From assembly GCA_009774735.1 (NCBI GenBank), contig VSOH01000119.1, positions 1-5,432 on the forward strand: a stretch of 5,432 bases of DNA, given 5' to 3'. Positions 1 through 5,407 of the stretch are shown here, piece by piece. Under the pieces are notes generated by a model. It saw nothing but the letters and a program-made list of their open reading frames with translations, ran no database searches and was not told the origin of the DNA. Position numbers and translations under genes: made by a program. This DNA comes from Clostridiales bacterium. Its GTDB lineage: Bacteria; Bacillota_A; Clostridia; Oscillospirales; Acutalibacteraceae. The stretch's first letter is position 1. Each line of letters opens with the position of its first letter.

Positions 1-46
1 ATAGCACATATTTGTTAATCTTGCAATCAATTCTTATTTGTGCTAT
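1..46. repeat. 8-bp inverted repeat spanning the promoter
   Basis: The arm ATAGCACA at 1-8 is the exact reverse complement of TGTGCTAT at 39-46. The arms are 30 bases apart, and the downstream arm covers the TG element and the first part of the -10 box. Outside the perfect core, the next six positions match at three. The spacing is too long for a tight hairpin operator but would suit two half-sites bound by a DNA-looping or dimeric regulator. The left arm sits on the window edge, so the repeat may extend further. It could be chance in A/T-rich DNA. Confidence 0.35.
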
Positions 47-49
47 AAA
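21..49 (+). promoter_or_regulatory. Predicted sigma-A-type promoter of the operon
   Basis: The -35 box TTGCAA (21-26, 4 of 6 to TTGACA) is followed by exactly 17 bases and then the -10 box TATAAA (44-49, 5 of 6 to TATAAT). A TGC extended -10 element sits directly upstream of it at 41-43. Transcription would start near 56-57, leaving a leader of about 28 bases before the DUF1858 start codon. No comparable promoter is seen at the internal gene junctions, so it probably drives the whole gene set. Prediction is from sequence alone. Confidence 0.65.
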
Positions 50-53
50 TATA

Positions 54-70
54 TTAGAAATTTTTTCTAA
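54..70 (+). promoter_or_regulatory. Leader stem-loop next to the ribosome binding site
   Basis: TTAGAAA (54-60) and TTTCTAA (64-70) are perfectly complementary around a three-base TTT loop. The stem begins about where transcription is predicted to start and ends against, or one to two bases into, the Shine-Dalgarno site at 69-75. It has only one G-C pair, so it is weak. It could be a 5'-end mRNA-stabilising hairpin, a minor modulator of translation, or a DNA operator just downstream of the promoter. Confidence 0.35.
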
Positions 71-75
71 AGGAG
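69..75 (+). promoter_or_regulatory. Shine-Dalgarno site for the first gene
   Basis: AAAGGAG at 69-75 pairs well with the 16S anti-Shine-Dalgarno sequence and lies nine bases before the ATG at 85. It supports that ATG as the true start and the whole stretch 50-84 as untranslated leader. Confidence 0.8.
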
Positions 76-84
76 AATATCAAA

Positions 85-288
85 ATGACAGAAATTACAA
101 AAGACACAATTATCGGCGATATTTTAGACATTTGCCCTGATGCGGTACCTTTGTTTTTAGAAATCGGTATGCACTGCCTTGGCTGTCCTGCATCAAGAGG
201 TGAAACTGTAGAGCAGGCTTGTATGGTTCACGGCACAGATGCTGACGAGCTTGTTAAAAAGCTTAACGCTTTTGTGACTGAAAAATAA
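85..288 (+). CDS. DUF1858 domain protein (CxxC redox-disulfide type)
   Basis: A 67-residue cytosolic protein made up almost entirely of one DUF1858 domain, the small family also described as a hybrid-cluster-protein-associated redox disulfide domain. The family layout is visible. An N-terminal ITKDTIIGDIL segment is followed by CPDAVPLFLEIGMHC. Then comes the CLGC motif (Cys31, Cys34), a PASRGET turn and a C-terminal helix ending in LVKKLNAF. Two more cysteines, Cys17 and Cys46, are present. There is no signal peptide or membrane segment. The two motif cysteines could form a reversible disulfide or bind metal, but no reaction is established for stand-alone members. It is the first gene after the predicted promoter, and its TAA overlaps the trmK ATG by one base, so the two are probably translated together. 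Family assignment is confident; function is unknown. Confidence 0.9.
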   Translation: MTEITKDTIIGDILDICPDAVPLFLEIGMHCLGCPASRGETVEQACMVHGTDADELVKKLNAFVTEK

Positions 289-917
289 TGCAGTCTTTAT
301 CAAAAAGATTATCTGCTGTTGCAGGGCTTGTCAAAAAAGGTTCTGTGATTGCAGACATTGGCACTGACCATGGCTATATTCCTGTTTATCTTTATAAATC
401 GGGAATAATTAAAGGTGCGGTAGCGGCAGATGTTAACGAAAAACCTTTAGCCTCCTGTGAAACTCTTGTTATGCAGGAGGAGCTTTCTGCTGTAATAAAA
501 ACGAGATTATCTAACGGACTTGATCGTGTTTTGAGTGATGAGTATGATACCGTTATTATTGCAGGAATGGGTGGTGAGCTGATTGCAGACATTCTTTCAA
601 GGGCAGACGTTAAGGATAAGCATATTATATTAAACCCTATGACGCATCCCGAGATAGCCCGTAAATATTTGTATGATAATGGTTTTGATATTGTTAATGA
701 TTTAATTGTTAAGGACGGCAAACACTATTATTCTGTATTTGATGCAATGTATACAGGTGAGATGTTGCCAAAAACAAGAACGGATTATTACCTTGGTAAT
801 ATTAAGGATTTTTCAAATAAGGAATATTTTGAGCATCTTTTAAACTATCTTAATAATAAGCTTAAATCAGGTGAAGACTTAAAGGCTGTTATCAAAGCTG
901 TGGAGGAAAAACTATGA
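288..917 (+). CDS. trmK: tRNA (adenine(22)-N1)-methyltransferase TrmK
   Basis: A SAM-dependent Rossmann-fold methyltransferase (COG2384, YqfN/TrmK family) that makes m1A at position 22 of certain tRNAs. SAM-binding motif I is IADIGTDHGYIP (residues 21-32). The acidic end of strand 2 is ADVNEKPL (Asp48), the catalytic-face loop is IAGMGGELI (91-99), and LNPMTH (115-120) sits where the family usually has LQP. The strongly conserved KDGKHYYSVFDA-type strand follows. Residues from about 165 to 209 form a helical tail expected to contact tRNA. At 209 residues it is slightly short for the family but looks complete. No good Shine-Dalgarno site precedes the ATG. It overlaps the upstream stop as TAATG, which suggests reinitiation after the DUF1858 gene. 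Its stop overlaps the next start as ATGA. The trmK-nif3 pairing is common in Bacillota. Confidence 0.93.
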   Translation: MQSLSKRLSAVAGLVKKGSVIADIGTDHGYIPVYLYKSGIIKGAVAADVNEKPLASCETLVMQEELSAVIKTRLSNGLDRVLSDEYDTVIIAGMGGELIADILSRADVKDKHIILNPMTHPEIARKYLYDNGFDIVNDLIVKDGKHYYSVFDAMYTGEMLPKTRTDYYLGNIKDFSNKEYFEHLLNYLNNKLKSGEDLKAVIKAVEEKL

Positions 918-1660
918 CAACTGTTAAAAATATTTTTGATTACATAAATTCCGTTGCTCCGTTTGATTTGCAGGAGGAGTGGGATAATGCAGGATTTTTA
1001 ACAGGGGATTTTCGCAAAGAGGTTAAAACTGTGGTTATGGCTCTTGACCCTACTAAAGGGGCTTGTGAATTTGCCGCCGGTGTTCATGCTGATTTGCTTT
1101 TAACACATCATCCTGTGCTTTTTAAGGGCGCTAAAGAAATAATCAAAGGCTCTGCACTTTATACTCTTATAAATAATGATATTGCCCATATTGCTGCTCA
1201 TACAAATTTTGACATTGCTGACTGCGGTATCAATTTTAATCTTGCAAAGCTTTTAGAGCTTGAAAATGTTTCAAAAATCGACGGCAGCTTTATTGTAACA
1301 GGTGATTTGCCCCAGGCAATGAGTATTGATGATTTGACACAATATGTCAGTGATGCACTTGATTGTCAGGGCATAAGATATACAGATACCGACAGGCTGA
1401 TTAAAACAGTTGCTGTCGGCGGCGGTGCCTGTGAGGAATATATTGAGGTTGCTGAGCCCCGCTCGGATTGCTTTATTACAGGTGACATGAAATATCATCA
1501 GATGCTTGATGCAAAGGAACGTGGCTATGCACTTATATCTGCAGGTCATTTTGAAACAGAAAATAAACCATTTTTAATGCTTAAGGATATGCTTGAAAAG
1601 CTTTTCACAGATGTTGAATTTATTATAGCACCTGTGAATAATCCTATACAATCTATATAA
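914..1660 (+). CDS. Nif3-like dinuclear metal centre protein (YqfO family)
   Basis: A 248-residue member of the Nif3/YbgI/YqfO family, cytosolic proteins that form hexameric toroids with a two-metal site. Predicted ligands, by comparison with E. coli YbgI, are His65 and His66 in LLLTHHPVLF, Asp100 in AAHTNFD, and His212 and Glu216 in AGHFETE. Other family marks are the N-terminal EEWDNAGFLTGD (21-32), VAVGGGAC (167-173) and CFITGDMKYHQMLDA (186-200). This is the short form. It lacks the PII-like insertion that makes B. subtilis YqfO about 370 residues. The start is supported by GGAGG at 902-906, seven bases upstream and inside the end of trmK, and by the 4-base ATGA overlap. A GTP cyclohydrolase I type 2 label is often attached to this family but is not well supported. 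The true substrate is unknown, and constant linkage to trmK hints at a nucleic-acid or nucleotide role. Confidence 0.92.
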   Translation: MTTVKNIFDYINSVAPFDLQEEWDNAGFLTGDFRKEVKTVVMALDPTKGACEFAAGVHADLLLTHHPVLFKGAKEIIKGSALYTLINNDIAHIAAHTNFDIADCGINFNLAKLLELENVSKIDGSFIVTGDLPQAMSIDDLTQYVSDALDCQGIRYTDTDRLIKTVAVGGGACEEYIEVAEPRSDCFITGDMKYHQMLDAKERGYALISAGHFETENKPFLMLKDMLEKLFTDVEFIIAPVNNPIQSI

Positions 1661-1675
1661 ATTAAGGGAAAAATT

Positions 1676-3352
1676 ATGGCACTTGACGGAATTTTTTTAT
1701 ACCATTTAAAAAATGAAATAGCTGATTTTGCAGTTGACAGCAGGGTTGATAAAATCTATCAGCCCTCAAAGGATGAGCTTGTTATCAACCTTCGCTCTCG
1801 TGAGGGTAGTAAGAGGCTTCTTTTATCCTGCAATGCCGACAGTGCCAGAATTCATTTTACGGACTATCCGCCTGAAAATCCACCGAAACCGCCTATGTTT
1901 TGTTTGCTTTTAAGGAAAAGGCTTACAGGTGCCTGGATAACCGATATTATTCAGGAAGATTTGGAACGTGTTGTAAAAATAAATTTTTCAGGTACAGATG
2001 AGCTTGGTGACAAACGCTCGTATTCACTTATTGTTGAAATTATGGGCAGATATTCAAATATTATCTTCGTTGACGAAAACGGCAAAATCATTGACTCCCT
2101 TAAAAGAATTGACGAGAATAAATCACAGGTGCGTGAGGTTTTGCCGGGTGTTACATATGTCGCACCGCCACAGCAGGATAAAATGAATATCTTCACCGAT
2201 GACATAGATGTTGTTAAAAACAAAATTAAATCATCAAATAAGACGCTGTATAAGGCTGTTATGGAAACAGTCAAGGGTGTATCTCCTGTTATCTGCCGTG
2301 AGATTGAAAACGGCTTGACTCTTGATGAGTTTAAGTCTTGTGCCCAAAAGCCTGTGCCCACTGTTGTTATTGTTGATACCCCAAAGGATTTTGCCTTTAT
2401 GAATATTCGGCAGTATGACAGTTTGGCTGAGATTAAGCACTATGACACCTTCTCTCAGCTACTTGACTATTTCTATTATGAACGTGTTCGTTTGATGAGA
2501 ATTAAGGCACGCAGTGCAGACTTGTTTAAAAAGCTCACAACATTGCAGGAGCGTGCGGTGAGAAAGGCTGCGAACAGAGAGCAGGAGCTTGAAAGCTGTA
2601 AGGATAAGGATACCTTTAAGCTTTTCGGTGATTTGATTAACTCAAATCAATACAGGCTTGAAAAGGGTCAGGCTTATTATGATTTGGAGAACTATTATGA
2701 TAATAACAGTGTGATCAGAATTCCTGCCGATATTTTCTTAACTCCCGCACAGAATGCACAAAAGTATTATAAGGAATATCGCAAAAAACAGGTGGCAGAG
2801 GCTAAGCTGGTTGATTTTATAAATCAGGCAAAGGCTGAGTCTGAATATTTTGAAACGGTTATTGACGCGCTTTCACGTGCAGAAACCGACAGTGAAATCA
2901 GTGAAATCAAAGCAGAGCTTTCATCACAGGGCTATCTGAAAAAAACTGCTGATAAAAAGAAAAATCCAAAGGCACTTAAGCCTATGCGGTTTAAAACACA
3001 TGACGGTTTTGTTGTTTGGGTAGGCAGGAATAACCTTATGAATGACCGGCTGACCATGAAAACGGCTAAAAATTATGACACCTGGTTTCATGTTCAGGAC
3101 AGTGCAGGCAGTCATGTTATCTGCGAAACCTCGGGTGCAGAAATTACAGATGAAGCCATTCATGATTGTGCAGTGCTGGCGGCTTATTACAGCAAGGCGA
3201 GAGCAAGCTCAAATGTTGCGGTTGATTATACACTGATAAAGAATGTTAAAAAGCCAAACGGTGCTAAGCCCGGTTTTGTGGTTTATGACCCTTATAAAAC
3301 AGAATTTGTTACCCCGACTATGGAAGAAGCGGAGGAATTAAGCGATGAATAA
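1676..3352 (+). CDS. rqcH: Ribosome quality control factor RqcH (NFACT protein)
   Basis: RqcH, the bacterial Rqc2/NEMF homologue, binds 50S subunits blocked by peptidyl-tRNA and recruits tRNA-Ala to add C-terminal alanine tails that mark the nascent chain for degradation. Older annotations call it fibronectin-binding protein A. At 558 residues it is about full length. NFACT-N covers about 1-165, with MALDG, PPMFCLLLRK (72-81), EIMGRYSN (121-128) and LPGVTYVAPP (156-165). A helix-hairpin-helix region follows at about 170-215. A long charged coiled-coil middle lies at about 255-425. NFACT-R covers about 437-547, with VGRNN (449-453), DRLTMKTAK, DTWFHVQD (468-475), GSHVI and KPNGAKPGFVVYDPYKT. 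The position matching Asp97 of the Asp-Arg pair in B. subtilis RqcH is Glu97, next to Arg98. AAGGGA at 1664-1669 supports the start. A gap of 15 bases follows the Nif3 gene, and the end overlaps ispD by eight bases. Confidence 0.94.
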   Translation: MALDGIFLYHLKNEIADFAVDSRVDKIYQPSKDELVINLRSREGSKRLLLSCNADSARIHFTDYPPENPPKPPMFCLLLRKRLTGAWITDIIQEDLERVVKINFSGTDELGDKRSYSLIVEIMGRYSNIIFVDENGKIIDSLKRIDENKSQVREVLPGVTYVAPPQQDKMNIFTDDIDVVKNKIKSSNKTLYKAVMETVKGVSPVICREIENGLTLDEFKSCAQKPVPTVVIVDTPKDFAFMNIRQYDSLAEIKHYDTFSQLLDYFYYERVRLMRIKARSADLFKKLTTLQERAVRKAANREQELESCKDKDTFKLFGDLINSNQYRLEKGQAYYDLENYYDNNSVIRIPADIFLTPAQNAQKYYKEYRKKQVAEAKLVDFINQAKAESEYFETVIDALSRAETDSEISEIKAELSSQGYLKKTADKKKNPKALKPMRFKTHDGFVVWVGRNNLMNDRLTMKTAKNYDTWFHVQDSAGSHVICETSGAEITDEAIHDCAVLAAYYSKARASSNVAVDYTLIKNVKKPNGAKPGFVVYDPYKTEFVTPTMEEAEELSDE

Positions 3353-4022
3353 TGCTGCAATTATTTTAGGTGCAGGTGCAGGCACACGAATGAAGGCAGA
3401 CAAGAGCAAGCTGCTTCTTGAAATAAACGGAAAAACAGTTTTAGAGCGAACTGTTGAAACCTTTTCTAAAATTAAAGAAATCAACGAAATTATTGTTGTT
3501 TGCCGTGAAAGTGATCTTGACAGCTTTGAAAATGTGCTTTCGCCGTATAATGTTTCATATTGCTTTGGCGGCGAAACACGACAGCAGAGCGTTATGAATG
3601 CCGTTGAAACGATTGATGAATGCGATTATCTGTTAATACACGACGGTGCAAGACCTCTGATTACCGAAAAAGAGATAACGGACACGCTGACAAGTGCAAT
3701 TCAGAATGGCGCTGCGGCTGTTGGCGTTATGGTGAAGGATACCATCAAGGTTATTGACAGCAATTATCAGATTGTTTCAACTCCTGACAGATCAAGCCTT
3801 GTATCAATCAGAACACCACAGATTTTTGAATTTAAAATGTATGTTGATGCGGTTGAAAAAGAAAAGGCGGATGGCAAGGATTTTACTGATGATTGTCAGT
3901 TGATTGAGTATTTCGGAAAGCCTGTATTCACCGTTATCGGTGATTACGGCAATATCAAAATTACTACACCTGAGGATTTGCCTATGGCAGAGGGTGTGCT
4001 GAAAATGAGAGGTGAGCGGTAA
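3345..4022 (+). CDS. ispD: 2-C-methyl-D-erythritol 4-phosphate cytidylyltransferase
   Basis: Joins CTP and 2-C-methyl-D-erythritol 4-phosphate to give CDP-ME, the third step of the MEP isoprenoid pathway, in the cytosol. The 225-residue protein is of normal length and carries all the residues expected from the E. coli enzyme. Arg14 lies in the nucleotide loop GAGAGTRM (9-16), followed by Lys22. GGETRQQSV spans 75-83. Asp100 and Arg103 are in IHDGARP. Thr133 is in VKDTIK, Arg156 in RTPQ and Lys205 in NIKITTPEDL. FTDDCQL (180-186) is also typical. The start is supported by GGAGG at 3331-3335, nine bases upstream and within the rqcH end, with an 8-base overlap that implies coupling. Its stop shares a base with the ispF start (TAATG). 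It is a separate protein, not an IspDF fusion. Plant-type or ribitol-5-phosphate cytidylyltransferases are related, but the adjacent ispF favours IspD. Confidence 0.95.
   Translation: MNNAAIILGAGAGTRMKADKSKLLLEINGKTVLERTVETFSKIKEINEIIVVCRESDLDSFENVLSPYNVSYCFGGETRQQSVMNAVETIDECDYLLIHDGARPLITEKEITDTLTSAIQNGAAAVGVMVKDTIKVIDSNYQIVSTPDRSSLVSIRTPQIFEFKMYVDAVEKEKADGKDFTDDCQLIEYFGKPVFTVIGDYGNIKITTPEDLPMAEGVLKMRGER
4008..4016 (+). promoter_or_regulatory. Strong ribosome binding site for ispF inside ispD
   Basis: AGAGGTGAG at 4008-4016 is nearly ideal for pairing with the 16S 3' end and ends five bases before the ispF ATG at 4022. It lies wholly within the last codons of ispD, so ispF can be initiated directly as well as by the TAATG coupling. 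Confidence 0.7.
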
Positions 4023-4489
4023 TGAGAATAGGTCACGGCTACGATGTTCATAAGTTGGTTGAGGGCAGAAAATGTATTATCGGCGGTGTTGATATTCCAA
4101 GTCCTGTCGGTCTTCTTGGTCACAGCGATGCGGATGTACTCCTTCACGCAATCAGTGATGCGATTCTCGGTGCTGCCGCTATGGGCGATATCGGTCACCT
4201 TTTTCCTGATACGGATGATAAGTGGAAGGGTGCTGATAGCCTTGAACTACTCAAAGAGGTTGTCAGTCAGGTTAATGCAAAAGGCTATAAAATTATAAAT
4301 ATTGACTCCACAATCCTTGCGCAGACTCCGAAAATGGCACCGCATATTTATGATATGAGGTGCAATATTGCAAAGGCCTGCAATGTTGATGTTGATTGCG
4401 TTTCCGTTAAAGCGACCACCGAGGAGGGCTTAGGTTTCACAGGTGCTAAAGAGGGTATTGCCGCCCATGCGGTCTGTCTGATTGAATGA
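4022..4489 (+). CDS. ispF: 2-C-methyl-D-erythritol 2,4-cyclodiphosphate synthase
   Basis: Cyclises CDP-ME 2-phosphate to ME-2,4-cyclodiphosphate with release of CMP, the fifth step of the MEP pathway. The family is a cytosolic homotrimer with a metal in each active site. The 155-residue protein is a standard full-length IspF. The metal ligands are Asp8 and His10 in GHGYDVHKL, and His42 in GHSDADVLLHAISDA. Catalytic His34 starts HSDADV. DIGHLFPDTD spans 56-65. The cytidine-contact region is KATTEEGLGFTGAKEG (130-145). Only IspD lies beside it. IspE, the kinase acting between the two, is not in the window and must be encoded elsewhere. The reading frame ends with two stop codons in a row, TGA then TAG (4487-4492). 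Confidence 0.97.
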   Translation: MRIGHGYDVHKLVEGRKCIIGGVDIPSPVGLLGHSDADVLLHAISDAILGAAAMGDIGHLFPDTDDKWKGADSLELLKEVVSQVNAKGYKIINIDSTILAQTPKMAPHIYDMRCNIAKACNVDVDCVSVKATTEEGLGFTGAKEGIAAHAVCLIE

Positions 4490-4506
4490 TAGGGAATATA
4501 TAGGAT

Positions 4507-5382
4507 ATGCACTTTGTTAAAGCAAAAGGGATTTTATCGCCTAAAAACGGAATGAATTTGTACCGCGGATGTTCTCACGGCTGCATATACTGTGACTCCA
4601 GAAGCAAGTGCTATAATATGCGGCATGATTTTGAAGATATTGAGATTAAGGAAAATGCCATTGAATTGCTTGAAAATGCACTTAAGCATAAACGTAAAAA
4701 GTGTATGATAGGCACAGGCTCTATGACAGATCCCTATATTCCGCTTGAAATGGAATTGCAGAATGTCAGAAAAGCCTTGTCGTTAATTTACGAAAATGGC
4801 TTTGGTTTTACAGTTATTACAAAATCAAACCGTATTCTGCGGGACATTGATTTGCTGCAGAAAATCAATGAAAAAACAAAATGCGTTGTACAGATGACTC
4901 TGACGACTGCTGACGAGGCTTTGTGCAGAAAAATCGAACCCGGTGTTTCTGCAACAAAAGAACGATTTGAAGTTCTTAAAAAAATGCGTGATGTCGGGAT
5001 ACCTGCTGTTGTGTGGCTTTCGCCGATTTTACCCTTTATAAATGATACATGGGAGAATATTTCTTCGATTCTTGATATGTGCATTGAAGCAAAGGTTTAT
5101 GGTATTATATGCTTTGGTATGGGTGTTACACTTCGTGACGGAAACAGGGAGTATTTTTATAGTCAACTTGATAAATATTTCCCCGGTTTAAAAGGGGAAT
5201 ATATCAAAGTATATGGTAATCAGTATGCCGTCAGCAGTCCTGATAATAAAAGACTGATGAAGCTGTTTAATGAAAAGTGTGATGAGCATGGTATCGTTCA
5301 TAATAATGATTTGATATTTGAATATTTGCAAACCTTTGAAGAAAAGCAAGCGGCAAAGCAGATGAGTCTGTGGGATTTATAA
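4507..5382 (+). CDS. SPL-like radical SAM protein of unknown function
   Basis: A 291-residue radical SAM enzyme of the SplB-like group (COG1533), often annotated as SPL family or Rv2578c-like radical SAM protein. The 4Fe-4S ligands are Cys22, Cys26 and Cys29 in GCSHGCIYCDSRSKC, a CX3CX2C motif. Other marks are IGTGSMTDPYIPLE (68-81), FTVITKSNRILRDIDLL (101-117), VQMTLTT (128-134), IEPGVSATKER (143-153), VVWLSPILPFINDTWENI (168-185) and GMGVTLRDGNREYFY (204-218). The tail QMSLWDL resembles the short terminal motif of related proteins. By eye alignment, the spore photoproduct lyase hydrogen-donor cysteine (in a CTSDP context) falls at Ser72 of SMTDP, so DNA photoproduct repair is unlikely. The start needs the ATG at 4507, because the next one lies only six residues before Cys22. 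AGGGA (4491-4495) is a plausible but slightly distant ribosome site. It is 17 bases after ispF and probably the last gene of the operon. Its substrate is unknown. Confidence 0.88.
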   Translation: MHFVKAKGILSPKNGMNLYRGCSHGCIYCDSRSKCYNMRHDFEDIEIKENAIELLENALKHKRKKCMIGTGSMTDPYIPLEMELQNVRKALSLIYENGFGFTVITKSNRILRDIDLLQKINEKTKCVVQMTLTTADEALCRKIEPGVSATKERFEVLKKMRDVGIPAVVWLSPILPFINDTWENISSILDMCIEAKVYGIICFGMGVTLRDGNREYFYSQLDKYFPGLKGEYIKVYGNQYAVSSPDNKRLMKLFNEKCDEHGIVHNNDLIFEYLQTFEEKQAAKQMSLWDL

Positions 5383-5407
5383 TTACATTTAATTCATATT
5401 ATAGCCT

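Noticed and set aside
474..482. AGGAGGAG-like internal Shine-Dalgarno sequence in trmK
   Set aside because: It encodes Gln-Glu-Glu in frame, and no suitably spaced start codon opens a meaningful frame.
392..721. Minus-strand open frame of 109 codons inside trmK
   Set aside because: It lies wholly antisense to a confident gene, its translation resembles no family I recognise, and no ribosome site or promoter supports it.
972..989. GGAGGAG followed by an ATG, suggesting an internal start in the Nif3 gene
   Set aside because: The purine run encodes Gln-Glu-Glu of the conserved N-terminal EEWDN segment, and the ATG is out of frame.
1951..2361. Minus-strand open frame of 136 codons inside rqcH
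   Set aside because: It is a by-product of rqcH codon composition. The translation is serine- and leucine-rich low-information sequence with no motif, antisense to conserved NFACT-N residues.
1676..3352. Fibronectin-binding surface adhesin, the traditional name for this family
   Set aside because: There is no signal peptide or cell-wall anchor, and the full NFACT-N and NFACT-R domain layout matches the ribosome quality control factor RqcH.
3369..3386. Short direct repeat GGTGCAGGTGCAGGCAC at the start of ispD
   Set aside because: It simply encodes the Gly-Ala-Gly-Ala-Gly-Thr nucleotide-binding loop of IspD.
4044..4298. Plus-strand open frame of 84 codons in another frame of ispF
   Set aside because: It fully overlaps conserved IspF motifs and lacks its own ribosome site. 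The hydrophobic look comes from reading IspF codons out of frame.
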